Assembly: GCA_029168955.1 (NCBI GenBank)
Contig: JAPDOI010000064.1
Location: forward strand, 2,170,001 to 2,234,000
DNA: 64,000 nt
Direction of reading: 5' to 3'
DNA from: Aplectana chamaeleonis
Lineage: Eukaryota > Nematoda > Chromadorea > Rhabditida > Cosmocercidae
A model generated the notes under the pieces. That model worked only from the letters and a program-made list of their open reading frames with translations, was not told the DNA's origin and did not search any database. Below are positions 9,928 to 21,460 of this stretch, in pieces (positions within the stretch are counted from its first letter, which is position 1; each line of letters begins with the position of its first letter). The position numbers and the translations under genes were made by a program.

Positions 9928-12343
9928 CTTACACAGGTTGAATCGCAACACAAGCTGATGCAGAAGCAGGTGCTACAAGTGTGCTGCAAATCTCTTTAGC
10001 TGCAACGAGGTTTCGAATGCGAGCGGCGAAGTACCTCCGCAGCGCCGTGCATTCACTAGAGTAAATTTTCCGAAAAGACCACTCTCCTTTTCGCTTGCTC
10101 AATGAGTGCATATCCACGACGGTACTGCTAAGGCCAATTTCTTTCACAGTTTATAGAGAGTGGTTCCGAACAGAGGGTGTGTTTATATGATGGTTCTTTC
10201 TGTTGGGTTTCTCATTTACATTTCACGGGTGGCTGTGGCTATCTTACCGATTCTAAGTGGGATGCCAGTAAAGCCATATTCCGAGGCTCCAATAATTCAA
10301 ATCTACGTAGCTGTCCGGGCTGGCTGGCACAGCTAAATCCGGCCTCGTTAGCTATGCATGGCGATTTATACCGTCAAGTTTTTCCTCAACTGCTACATTT
10401 TGAGTTTGAGTTTACAGGGTTCGCAGTGACGAAGGTAAAATTTTCTAACACCGTGTGAGCCGTCTTTTTATTGAAAACCGACTTTTCCCCTAATATGTGA
10501 CGATTCTCTTATTTTGAGTGTTGCTTTCTTTGCTTGAATGTTTGCATTTTTTATGAACGATGTTCTTGTAGCGTCTTGCTGGCGCAAATAATAAATAAAT
10601 AAACATATCGATTAATAAATAAATGAATCAACAAGTAATTACATAAATGGATAGAAAAATATAATCAAATGAATGAATAAATGCGTCAATAGTTTCAACC
10701 TTGCGACTCATGTCGTTGTTTTCGCTGGGCTTGACGAGTATAGATACTGTAAGATTTATGTGATGTTGTACCATCATGCTAAACATGTTATGCGATGATA
10801 CTGATCATATGGAAGTCAGAAAAAATGCGTAAACATCATTACCAATGGTAAGCATTGATTGTTCAACGAAGGCAAAGATGTTTTGTACTCTTTTATGAGA
10901 TACAGAATGCGACAGTAATACAATATCAACTCTCTTTACCCTAGGCAACATGGAAATGCCTGTGACAGGATTTCAATCACAGATTCTGATTGTAGAATGG
11001 ATGGAAAACCCGTCATAGATTAAAGGTTTTATCCACCACCAGCGTACACTGCCCGGTAACAACGGGACACATACGATGTGACTTTCAGACAGACTGGCGT
11101 GATAAATAAGCGAGAGTGTGGGGCAGTCGCTTGCTGTCAGGCAGGCAGAAAGACGCAGTCTTCAAGCTTCTGGGTCAGAACGGTTCCGAGAATTTCATAT
11201 GCATCGGCTTAGATATAGGATATCGTCTATCAGTGACGAGGGCCTCATTACACTGTCTAGCTATAGAACAACAAACCGTCGATGAAAATCCGGAGACACT
11301 CTTTGTCCTCAAATGTTTTCTTTCATGGATGAGCTTTTTTCAATGTTACTGGAGGAAAGAGAACTGAAGCGTCTTGAAATTGATAAGCAGCCGTATACTA
11401 TGTACGTAAATCAGGAAACCCGCTAATCGATAAAATGTACTACAGGTTTGGCTACAGTTCAAGATTTGGTAGCGGGAAGGGGAGCCGAAGACGCAACGTC
11501 GCCCTATAGAATATATAGATGAGACCCGAATCGAAAAATATTCGGATACTTGGATTCTAGATGAAAAAAAGATCTCGCGGATGTGCGACTCAAACGGATA
11601 GGTTTAAAATGGCAAAACTGGAGTGTCCAAGTCATTCGGATAGAGAGGCCAAATGCATCCATCCGAGAATTACGTTTTTTCTATCATTCGAAATTTGGAT
11701 TACCAGGATTGTGTGCGCCAGCTTCCGCAATCAATTTTGCGGACTTTGCCCACAAAGGTAATGTGCAGCCGTCTCCTGAAATGTGTGCGCTCCACGTTGC
11801 GGGCTCGACATGTGTCCAGCGAATGCCAGCTATGACGCGCGTGTCCAAGTGTAGAGGAATGATCACTGAGCACAAGAAAAACCTCATCTATCTAAAGTGA
11901 TGAATCTCGACGTCTTCTTGTACCCCAAAACCTTTTTCTTCTAACGACCCTACTAGAATCTTGAACAGCTCATCTTTTAGCTCTGGCTATACGACTGCTT
12001 CATCCCACCCAACCCCTTATTCCCTATGACTGATATTGCCTTACACCAAGAAATCTCATACCTATGACAGGCACTTCTTGCACTGAGAAGGTGGATGAGG
12101 TTAAATGGTGTTTAACCTGAGTCAGCAAAATTCCTTCCATCACAGATGCAGCGTACAAAAACTGTAGTGGGTTCAAGGAAAAACAATTTTGATGAAGAAT
12201 ACAAAGTTCATCAACGCATTTCACTGTCAAGATCTCATGCTGGGGAAATCTATAGTAAAGCTACAATAGATGAAGAGTGCGAATGAATACGAATTAGAAG
12301 AAAAGATGAAAAAAGTCGCTAGGCTTCAAATCCCGAGTCGGAC
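9928..12343. other. Unique-looking DNA, no gene resolved
   Basis: No exon series, RNA gene or clear transposon boundary seen. 10585-10690 has a loose AAATAAAT-rich tract preceded by GTCTTGCTGGCGCAAATAAT; a similar sequence in reverse is at 31145-31190, so this may be a retroposon 3' tail. The rest is featureless to me. Confidence 0.35.
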
Positions 12344-12837
12344 TTAAAGGCAGTGTTGACGTTGAAAACCGTTTTTCTGTTTCTCCACCTACCTAGAAAA
12401 CGGTCCCATGCTGATTCCAGCGATCTCTCTGGAATCGTGGGAAACCTTCAAGGAACGGAGTTATGGTCCCTAAAAAAATGAGCTGGGGAAAAATGGTGGA
12501 CGAGTCGTGCGAGGCTGGTAACGTCCCTCTTTTACAGCCGATATATGCGAGCTGACCTGAGTAAAGAGAGAAGTTGAGAATGAAGGGAAGAACGGGGCTA
12601 TTGATCGTAAACCATCGCTCGTCTCACGATCTCGAGTTTTCATTTGCTCACGTCGGAGAGCGTGCATTGCGCTTTTGGGGTTTGCCTTGCGCTCAAAGTG
12701 GCAACTGCGGGCTCTTTTGGAGCGTTTCCTTGCTCGTTTTCATGCGTTATTTCGACGTCAACGTTACAGTGTGCCCCTCCACTTCTCATCACTAGTGGAA
12801 ACTAGGACACATTTTTTATCGTGAACTTTGCCTTTAA
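12344..12837 (-). mobile_element. TTAA-flanked MITE, 495-bp subfamily, copy 3
   Basis: TTAA at 12344-12347 and 12834-12837, termini AGGCAGTGTTGACGTTG and CGTGAACTTTGCCT. Inverted relative to copies 2 and 4: it reads CACGTCGG, GCGCTTTTGGGGTTTG and ATGCGTTATTTCGACG, the complements of their body. Its right TTAA is followed by AGGCACC, which could be the start of another decayed copy. Confidence 0.85.
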
Positions 12838-14059
12838 AGGCACCTTAGAAACGTTCTCTATTTCTCCTGCTCGCCTTGTTTCGCGCTGATCACAATGATG
12901 TCTCCAGAATCGCTCAAGATCGCCTGCGAACGGATTTACTAGTCCTCCGAAATTTTGAATTCAAATGGCGAGGAACGTGTGGACGAGTTCTCTTTTCGTT
13001 TTTCCTTCGTCATTCGCATCCATCGCACTGGAGCAGACCACAGCATACAGCTAGACCGACAATAAGAGGAAGAACATGGACTTCGATCAAGATTATTCAC
13101 CCCCTCGTTCCTAATAAGGTTAAAAACTTGTTGGTGGGCGTGTCCCTATTTCTCTATTTTGAGAACGTAGACTTTTTCCTAGCTTTTTCCGTTATATTAG
13201 CGAATCGATATTTCGTGCTAGGTAGGATTACTATGCACCGCATCTGGGTTACAATATTACAAAAATTACCCTTACGGTCGGACTGCGCAGTTAATGAACA
13301 CGCAACAAGAGGAGTTGAAGAATTAAAATACACGGATTCGCAAGTAGAGGGGTTTTAAGGGACAAATAATTCGAAAAAGTTCAGGAAGGCGAGGAAACAG
13401 ACATGTGAGGAAGGGGAAAAACATTGAAAAACAAAAAAACACTCTTGAGAATGTTGATGAGAACTCCTTATCGATGCTATGTGGCGGGCAAGGATGGTGT
13501 GTCTGGCAATGGGAGTTCAGCATTTAAGGCGATCACCAAAACATCACTGTCTTACTTTATCAATGGATGATAGGAGGAAATCGAAAAGTGCACGTTCAGG
13601 GTGTACATACATACTTCATAATCCCGACGCGGTCTCGGGAAAGTTCGAACCTACGGTTTGTAACTCACGCGTATAACCACTTGCCGTATTTTTTCGATTA
13701 GGAGTACATGTACTACTTCTATTTTGTCAAGCCTCCTTTCAAGTGCAATTCGAATAGAGATGAACATAGCGCAGTCCATGGGAAATTTAGCAGGAACCCA
13801 TTGCGACAGCGGGTCCATTGCCTCGAAGGTTCAAACCCGAGGTGCATGTCAAAAAGGGAATGCACGTTTGCTTTCAAACCTTTTTTTCCAAATCAATTTC
13901 TTGTAAAGGTGTAATTTATTAGCGAGTGCACTTCATTTAGCCCTGCCTTCTTTGTGTGCGTTTATTAGAGGAGCAACGGAAACAAAAATGTTTTTCTATG
14001 AGAGAAAACACGGTATACAGTTCCCTCTAGCATTTGTCGGGTAGAACTTGCCGAATAAG
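12838..14059. other. No gene resolved; possible tRNA-derived remnant
   Basis: A 160-codon frame at 12876-13358 has no domain-like pattern. On the minus strand near 13630-13690, a CAAGTGGTTATACGCG block followed by AGGTTCGAAC resembles polymerase III A- and B-boxes. No clover-leaf can be drawn, so at most it is a tRNA-derived SINE remnant. Confidence 0.3.
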
Positions 14060-14270
14060 AGTTACGACAACAACACATTTCTCAACAACTGTCAACTATT
14101 TAAAGGGGCTATAACTACTTGAGCAACAAAACAAAAGGCGGCAAAACAAGCATTTGTAAAAATTGCGTTGATTGGGGGCACATTTAATAGCCGTCCTAAT
14201 TTGTTCCTGTGCGTTTTTCTTCTATTTCCACTTTTGTGATGGTCAGATCCACCTTCTCGAGGCAAGCCAA
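14060..14270 (+). mobile_element. TTAA-family fragment interrupted by the nested stack
   Basis: Diverged right-half sequence of the 450-bp TTAA subfamily (compare 57110-57290): the order ATTGCGTTGATTGGGGG, TAGCCGTC, CACTTTTGTGATGG, ATCCACCTTCTCG is preserved. It stops at about 14270, where the inverted-repeat element starts. No continuation was recognised right of 17552. Confidence 0.5.
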
Positions 14271-14315
14271 AGTATCTCATCGGTCAACGCAGAAGGATTA
14301 CGGTAATTGCGTAAA

Positions 14316-15015
14316 CTCAGATAAAAACAGCCCACTTCCCGCCGGCCAAATCGGGCTAGTCAACTTCGCGCGGCCCCAGTTTCGTGGGCGTGGCACAGCG
14401 GCCCACTTCCCGCGGAGAGAGGCTTTCCCGTCTTCCCGCGGAGTGTCGACGTGCAGGCGGCTATTCCTGGGGGTAATCGAACACTCACTCATCGATTCTC
14501 ACTTTGATATCATCATTACACCACCCACTAGAGTGGAGCCAATGAACAATTGCTGAGCAGAGAACGCTGTGTTGAGACTCTTTCCAAAACACGCGCTGTA
14601 TGCGACGCTGGCTCTGCGCAGGTGAGCCATTGTCTGCTGATGGCATCTGCGGATGAAAAGACTGCAAGCGCAAGTGAGTGGAGTAAGCAACCGTGTGTAA
14701 GCTTACTCCTTACTTGTCAGAAGCAGTTCAAGGTGAAGAGCCCAGAAGGGGATTTTTGAAATTTTGTTCCAACAGATCTTTATCTAAAGGGTGATTTTAA
14801 AGTGTGCCGCAAACTGCTTTTGGATTGTCTTCTGCCAGTCATCAAATTAGCCGTAACGCGACGGCAGAAGGGCCTCAGAGTGCTTGTTCAACGTGTACGG
14901 GCAGCAAACGAAACGGCACTGCCGATTTTCCGCGACCGATCTATTGGCCTTCCGCGGGAGGGGTTACGGGAAGTCGGCTAGTGGTACCGCGGGAAGTGTG
15001 ATGTCTCTATCTGAG
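14316..15015. mobile_element. Nested 700-bp inverted-repeat insertion
   Basis: Begins CTCAGATAAAAACAGCCCAC and ends with the near-complement (CACTTCCCGCGG in reverse, then ATCTGAG). It splits the outer element's left arm: the right arm reads straight through the equivalent site (TACACTTTACGCAATT in reverse), whereas the left arm is separated by exactly this segment. The overlap at the junction is at most 2 bp (AA). Repeated CTTCCCGC words occur near both ends. Confidence 0.7.
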
Positions 15016-15171
15016 AAGTGTACACGGAGCGTGCAACTTTCCTCTGCATCCCTGCCCGACACAGCCGCGACCGTGGGAGAGCGCAGGCAGCGAGGGTGAC
15101 TGCAATTCAAATGCATTGAGTGGCTCAAACGGAAAGGCGCGACGCGTACTTGCGTCATAAGTTATGTGTAG

Positions 15172-15307
15172 GGCGTCGTTTATACTTCCGACGCCCAGCG
15201 GGGTGGAGAAGGGCAATCCCACGATATCGATTGTGCCGCGCCGCGTGATCAATATTACAGAAATGCACTGTGCCGCGCCGCTTGCCAGCGGAAGTATAAA
15301 CGACCCC
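15172..15307. mobile_element. 136-bp Harbinger-like MITE, copy 1
   Basis: Flanked by TAG at 15169-15171 and 15308-15310. Termini are GGCGTCGTTTATACTTCCG and the complement ending GACCCC, with GTGCCGCGCCGC in both arms. Exactly 136 bp, like copies at 28780-28915 and 37459-37594. The 3-bp duplication and G-rich ends fit PIF/Harbinger Tourist-type MITEs (usual duplication TWA; TAG is a variant here). Superfamily inferred. Confidence 0.8.
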
Positions 15308-16530
15308 TAGGCTTTTCAGGCCAGATTTTTGCCGCACACGAGTTCCTGGGAAAAATCGGGGGGGGGGGAAATTCAAGCCTGGATTGGAACCATTCGAAAT
15401 ACCTCGGTTGCAAATCAGATACCAAATCAGAAAAGAAGCACTGAGCAGGGTCCAGCAGCCCTTTGGTAAGTCTCGGAGGAGTTACGGCCAGTTGAGACCC
15501 TATTCGAAAAACATTACAATCCCATTTTAATGTGTAGAATTATTGTTATCTTCCAACACAGGCAACATTTCTGAGTCAATTTTCGTGTTTTTTTCGAACA
15601 AGGGCAAATCTTGCTGAATTGAGACTTTCGTTTTTCCGAGACTTTTCTGTTTTTTATTTTCAATTTGAAGGTTTTTTGAAATCAAGAGTAATTAACCAAT
15701 CACGAATTTCGGGAGCAACGCTTTGTGGCTCAGCATATTCCGCGCCCTCCTTCTCACCTAATATTTAGGTAGTTACCAAAAACAAACTGCTCATAAAAAA
15801 TTTTAAACTGAAATATTCCACACACCATTCCAATTTTTCATTTTTTCCTCGTAAATTTTCACGACGTTCCTGGATAGGTTGCCACATCCCATTTGCAGAC
15901 TACCCAGTTCTGCTCGACCCTGCCACTGAACCCAGAAGCGGTGTTTGCCAGTGCCAGAACTGTCTCCGAATTTGAAAAAGATAGCTCAGATGTGGACGAT
16001 TGGTCTGAACTGGGAAACTTGGAAAGAAGACGCAGTAGAAGCTATTTTTCCCAGCTATCACACAAAAATCGCTATACTAGGCGAAGTTGGGCAGTGAAAT
16101 TCCTCACCTCAACCAAGACAAAACATGCGAAACTGAAGTTGTTTTTCATTTTTCAGCGTTCAGTAGTACGTGAGCAGTTTTCAATTTTTACTTGCTCTGC
16201 CTGTGCTCTACCCTTCGGACTAAGCGTCACGCACCCCAAAAAATCTGAAGCTCATTTTGTTGATAATTGTTCCGCCCTTCCCATCTCAGTTTTTGGCGAA
16301 GTTTTCTTCTATCGCTAACGGCTATCCGTTCATCCTAGTTGTTCACAAATTTATTCGCATGAGCGTAAAAAATGTTGCGGAACTACTAAAACTTGAAACC
16401 CCTCATTTTATTCCCGAAAAGTCTACAGAAATGGCGATAATACCTGAAAACTAAGGAAGTTGCATGATTTGGTGAGATTAGACGTCATCAGGCCCGGATA
16501 AACATGAACATTTGCCATCTTCAAAAATGT

Positions 16531-17168
16531 CTCCGACACTGGCAGCGGACTCCTACAGGAGAAAACGACGATCGCGGTCTACCACAGGAGCTGTTATGTC
16601 CTGTAGGAGACCGAACTAAAGCGAGGCGGTCTCCTACAGGACACGCTGCCGCATCGCTTCCATTGGGTCTCCTACAGGATTAAACAACTCCGGTAGTTTA
16701 CCTGGAGCGCGCACGTTGAACGAATGATCGAACCCGCGCGGCGTACGATACGCTTGGGCAACGGGTGGAGAATCAATTTGCCCATGCGGGTTCACAGACG
16801 CGCCCCTCTCATTGATTGATTGGGATGCTTGGGAGACGAATTTCCTCCTTCATGATAAGTGAGGAGGAATGATAGTGGGGCTTCTAGCCCTACAATTTTT
16901 GCCGTTGACAAAATTGTCAACGAGGAAGTGTGAAATTCATGCTTCGATTATAAAGAATTCGGAAACTAGGCGGTTTTGGCTTGATTCCAGTCAACGTTAT
17001 TTGAAATTCCCTCCAAGCTACCGTAAAAGTTCCGGTCTCCTACAGAAGAATAATAGGACTCCTACAGGAGTATCATAGGACTCCTACAGGAGAAAACCAG
17101 GACTCCTGTTGCAGGAAAGACTAGGACTCCCAGCGGACTCCTGTAGGAGTCCGCTGCCAGTGTCGGAG
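16531..17168. mobile_element. Element with CTCCTACAGGA subterminal repeats
   Basis: A 30-bp inverted terminal repeat starting CTCCGACACTGGCAGCGGAC, complement ending at 17168. About nine copies or variants of GACTCCTACAGGAG / GTCTCCTACAGGA cluster near the two ends (16548-16680 and 17034-17153), in both orientations, with none in the middle. Clustered short subterminal motifs are typical transposase-binding arrays of hAT and CACTA elements, but no 8-bp duplication is visible. It lies inside the outer element and has no coding capacity. Confidence 0.7.
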
Positions 17169-17273
17169 GTTTACTACAAATTAGTCGTGAATTCCGTTGC
17201 ATGTTGTGCAGCGACCACTCAATGCATTTCAATCGCCGCCACCCCCGCTGTCTGCGCTCTACCACGGCCGCGG

Positions 17274-17457
17274 GGGTGGTGGCCATCGTGTATCAACATC
17301 TCTGAGGAGGCGGGAGAAACGAGGGAGGAGCAAGGTTCCTTATTGGACGCAACACGGGCTAGCCCCGGCCCCCGGCTGTTGCGTCCAATCAGGAACCTCG
17401 CTCCTCCCCCGTTTCTCCCGCCTCCTCAGGGGTGTTGATACACGATGGCCACCACCC
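17274..17457. mobile_element. 184-bp foldback insertion with 9-bp target duplication
   Basis: Arms of about 90 bp (GGGTGGTGGCCATCGTGTAT and complement), centred near 17366. It is flanked by CGGCCGCGG at 17265-17273 and 17458-17466. The matching site in the outer element's left arm (near 15068-15077) has a single version of this sequence (CGGTCGCGG read in the right-arm direction), which supports a true 9-bp target duplication. Long arms plus 9 bp suggest a Mutator-like MITE; class inferred. Confidence 0.75.
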
Positions 17458-17856
17458 CGGCCGCGGCGGCAGGGACGCAGAGGCAGGTTGCACACTCCAT
17501 GTACACTTTACGCAATTACCGTAATCCTTCTGCGTTGACCGATGAGATACTGGGGTTTGTCTTCTTGAGGGGATAGCACAACAAGCGGCGTTGATAGCAA
17601 TTCCTGCCCCTAAATTCTGTGTTCACAATAACCTTCAATTTCGAGATTATTTGCTGGAATGATCCTGGTCAACGGGTACAGCTAAAATAATGAAGAAATT
17701 GGAAAAAATGCTCTAGAAGTTCATGAAAAGCTGTACTCTCACCCAGCCTCTGTACTTTGAAAGATTTGCTGAGACAATGAACTGCTTTGCAAGCCCGACT
17801 TTTGAAATTCCCTTCTCATCATGGCATGTGGATCGAATCCACATCGCGGGTGTGGC

Positions 17857-18332
17857 TAAGGAGCAGTTCGGCAGGTACACACGACGCGCGCGATGGTAAA
17901 ACGCTCTGCGCGCTCATCGTCCCTGGGGCGCGTTAACCGAGGGCACTCGAAAAAGTTGTTGTGGTTCCATTTTAGCCATTCCCCTTTATCGTTTTTTGCA
18001 TCTTGTTCATGAAGGTTGATGTTTCAGACGTAGCGTCGGCGTCGGAATCAATATCATCTTCCATCCGCTCCAAATAGCAAACAAAAAGAAGTCTAAAAAA
18101 CTTGTATAAGAAGGCGAATTTTATTGAAACGATGGTATGAGAAGCATTGCGTTTAAAAAGCACCTTATAAACAAAAAAACATGAATAAAATGCAAAAAAT
18201 GATAAAGGTGGACGGCTACAATGAGACAACGACTATTTTTTCGGAGGTCCTCGGTTAACGCGCCCCAAGGACGATGAGCGCGCACAGCGTTTTTCAGTCG
18301 CGCGTCGCGTGTGCTAGCCGAACTGCTCCTTA
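17857..18332. repeat. Inverted-repeat element, GCGCGCTCATCGTCC type
   Basis: The arms (17857-17966 and 18222-18332) share TAAGGAGCAGTTCGGC, CGCGCTCATCGTCC and GGGGCGCGTTAACCGAGG as complements. The AT-rich loop at 17967-18221 carries no coding signal. About 475 bp in total; MITE-like. Confidence 0.7.
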
Positions 18333-18479
18333 CTCGCCTTTCATGCTTTTGCGACTGCGGCAAATGCCGCAGATTCTCAATAGAAAAACGAGAAAAGCGA
18401 CACGGCATCTGCCGCCGACGGCGGATGCCGCAAAATGGAGCTTTCATGCATTTGCGACAGCGGCGTCGCGAATCGTTGA

Positions 18480-18545
18480 CCCTGTCGCTGTTTATCGTTG
18501 GCCCCGTCGCCGTTCTCGATGGCCCCGTCGCGGTTTCTGCGGCAG
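18480..18545 (+). repeat. Imperfect 21-22-bp tandem repeat
   Basis: Three successive units beginning CCCTGTCGC / CCCCGTCGCC / CCCCGTCGCGG at 18480, 18502 and 18523. The surrounding 18345-18600 is unusually GC-rich and has small GCGGCA/TGCCGC hairpins. Confidence 0.55.
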
Positions 18546-19065
18546 CGACAAGAATGATCCCGACCATTTTCGTCGCTGCAGCTGGGCTCGTCGCAACATA
18601 TCGTCTCGGGACCGTCACCAAACTCGGCCTTTTGCCAGAGAAATCACCTGATTTCATCCTAGAATTTGGAATTCTGCTGCGTCATCGTCGTTATTCAAAT
18701 GCTAGTATTTCTGGCAATATTATTCAGTGATTTGCCGCAAATCTATTCTGCTGAACAACAAGAAGATTTATTCGCTAAATGTGTTATGATCCTTCATTTC
18801 ACCGTTCGATTTCTAACTATTCCGAACGCATTTGGTCCTGATGTGCTCTTCCCGTCCCGATGTTGTTTTACGAGCATTTATTCAAATGATTGTTGCAATT
18901 TCGTCGTGCTTGATCCGAATCCATATCACCGAGCTATGCTGAATTAGACAGTATACTCTGTGATGTAGGCTCGGAAATGCAGGTTCTTCCAATGCTACCC
19001 ATAATATCCAAATATTTTCACTGCAATCTTCTTTTAAATATCCTACTATATATATTTTGGTGAAT

Positions 19066-19124
19066 TTGTGTGTGCGTGTGTGTGTATGTATGTATGTATG
19101 TGTGCGTTTCTCTGTGTGTTTGTT
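19066..19124 (+). repeat. Degenerate TG/TATG microsatellite
   Basis: An interrupted (TG)n tract with TATG and TGCG variants. Confidence 0.8.
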
Positions 19125-19192
19125 TGACCGCTTATTCGGCTTGACTTTCAAGACGGGCGACCATCCGGGTACGGGCTCAAGAGCGCGAAGAA

Positions 19193-19227
19193 CGCCGTAG
19201 AAAGTTTGTGGGTCTTAAGTGGGACTT
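19193..19227 (+). repeat. Orphan unit of the 42-bp minisatellite
   Basis: Reads GCCGTAGAAAGTTTGTGGG then AAGTGGGACT, matching most of one unit of the arrays at 21260 and 53742. It is isolated from the nearest array by 2 kb of unrelated sequence. Confidence 0.6.
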
Positions 19228-21259
19228 CGCCAACTCAGAACTTTTAGAATAACTTGATTCCCAGCAATCTTTATCAAAATCAACTTTAATTCGACTAATT
19301 TAGCGTGAAACCAGTTCATTTCAACTAAGCATCGACTTTTGCCAGTGACTGTCAACTATGAATTGACTTCAGACCAGCTGTATCCCCACACTGCGCTCAT
19401 CCACGAGGGAGAACAACTCGAAATTCACTTTGCGGTCCGATTAGAGATGACATAACGGTAGAAACAAGCTTTGATTCACAAAAAGTGCAATTCGAATGCC
19501 GGTTTCGAAACACGGAAGATTCTCGATTCCATTCACTTCTACACTTACATTGCTCCTGATCTTATATTTCCTCTTATTTTCATGTTACCTTGTTCGGTAT
19601 TTCTTCTGATTCTTTTATTAAAAATAGGAAGAGCTGATCTTTTTCCATGTAACCGTTTTTTGGGCTCTTAGCCAGACCTGGTGGCTTTCAAGCCGAACTT
19701 TGACAAAAAAATCCAAGGTACAGAGTACGCGCATTCCCCGCAATTCCTTCTAGCTAAACACTAAAGCTGTCAAAGTTATATGGGCACTTAGAAAATTTTT
19801 AACCACTTGCCTGAATTAACTTTTTTCATCAGTTCTCTCCAACTTTTTTCATCAATTTTCTTCAATTTTTTTCATCAGTTTTCGTCGCACTCCGATCAAT
19901 CAATGACAAAATAATTTTTTTCTGGTAGAAACTTGTGTACATTAAATGAGAGCAATGTTTAAATTCCAAGATTAAAAAAAATCAATTATCACGTTCTATC
20001 AAAAATTTCAGCGAAAAGGCAAGGGCTTTTTTTACCAAAAATCACCGGGGTGTCGCTAGGCTGAGAGAACCGGTCGTTACTGTTTTAAAAGAGTCTACAC
20101 TAAGAGCACTTGTAACCACGAATGTTTTGCGCCTTAGAGAAGAACGATTGTTGGGTCTCCTGTGGCTTCAAAAGGGCTAAAAAACGCTGTTTCGAGACAC
20201 CTGAGGGGTAAAAAATCAAAATCTCCGGATCGGGCTGATGAAATGCTTATTTGAAAGGGCACCATAAAAGAAGATCACTGGTAGAGCCTCAGGTCGATTG
20301 GTACATTTGAGCCGAGAACGGGACCCGGGGAAAAAGCGAAATATGGATACTTGAAAATGGGAGAAATCAAAATTTATATCCCTATATGTCAGTCTAAATC
20401 CCTTCAGAGTGTTGCACCAGAATATACGCAACGGTTATAAAAGCACATTCAATCCTCTGACCACAATTCCGCCTTCGCGTTTCGCGCACTCGATTGATTG
20501 TGTCACGCCTGTATGCCTTGTTGCAGAGTAAGTCATGTGAGGACTCAAAAGAAAGAGCTCTCAATGCTGATTCGAAATATCTTCTCAGATTTCAGAATGG
20601 ACCACTTTGAACAGAGTTATGAGAGAAGGACGCAAAACACGCGTTTTTACGTCTTTTTCGTCCAAAACGCAAAAGATACGACCTGTATTGTAGGTTGTGC
20701 GCTATTCATTCACGCGACACTCTCTAGATTTATATGTAACTGCCGTCTTTGTTACCACTGCGTGGGTTGTAGGGATAAACACATTCGTCCATTTTTAAAA
20801 TTAATTCTTTACGGTGAGGATTTCTAGAAAATACTGTACCAACAGAACGATGTTTTCTAGGAGTTGCACACCGTATCTCAGTGATCGACACATGAGATAA
20901 GGTTTGAGCCTCCTAGGAAATACTACTTTATCCCTACATTGATTGAGCAGTGAGAACTGCTAGGAATCAATGCAGTGATCGAGTAGTGTTCCCTGGGTGG
21001 ATCGGGAAGAGTTGTTAATGAGTTAATGGGCTATACTCGTCAGCTACATTCTGCTATACGGTATCAACAACTAGATAACAGCATAAGGCTGCTAACTTGT
21101 TTTAGAGTTGTTCTTACAGTAAGAGGAATCGTTGGTGACAAGTTGATGAGTCTCACGTTGTTATCCACGTAAGAACAACTATACCGTGGTTCGTTACGGC
21201 GACAAGCAGAAAGTTGTTCTCAAAGTCGAAATCAAGTAAACGAAAATCTTCTGAGAAAA
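19228..21259. other. Unique-looking DNA, no gene resolved
   Basis: No coding segment could be supported. 21108-21183 contains a short inverted repeat (AGTTGTTCTTAC and GTAAGAACAACT) enclosing 50 bp. Otherwise I see nothing in it. Confidence 0.35.
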
Positions 21260-21460
21260 GCCGTAGAAAGTGGACCCAGTGGTAGAGCGCCGGACGCCGT
21301 AGTAAGTGTGTGGGACCCAAGTGGGAGTGAGTGGGACGCCGTAGAAAATGTGCGGGACCCAGGTGGTGCTGCGCAGGACGACGTAGTAAGCGTGCGAGAC
21401 CAAAGGGAGTGCACCGTAGGAAGTGTGCGGGGCCCGAGGGACAGTGCGCCGGACGCCGTA

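Larger units (their letters stand above)
14271..17552. mobile_element. Outer inverted-repeat transposon containing nested insertions
   Basis: The two ends are a 45-bp near-perfect inverted repeat (AGTATCTCATCGGTCAACGC at 14271, complement ending 17552). The arms continue inward after removal of insertions: 15016-15135 left and 17195-17510 right share GTGTACACGGAGCGTGCAAC-like and CAAATGCATTGAGTGG words. Four inner elements lie within: 14316-15015, 15172-15307, 16531-17168 and 17274-17457. The middle (15310-16530) holds AT-rich sequence; an open stretch around 15893-16120 reads in three frames and cannot be assigned. Outer target duplication not clear. Confidence 0.7.

Noticed and set aside
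12876..13358. 160-codon ORF as a gene
   Set aside because: Composition is irregular, no domain pattern is visible, and it starts immediately after a MITE terminus.
13630..13695. Minus-strand tRNA gene suggested by A-box and B-box-like words
   Set aside because: Spacing and stems do not make a clover-leaf; at most a tRNA-derived SINE relic.
15893..16318. 141-codon ORF as a gene inside the nested stack
   Set aside because: Three overlapping frames look equally protein-like over the first 200 bp and the later part is low-complexity; no frame can be chosen.
21108..21183. Helitron 3' end
   Set aside because: There is an inverted repeat but no CTRR end with a short hairpin at the right spacing, and no TC start was found.
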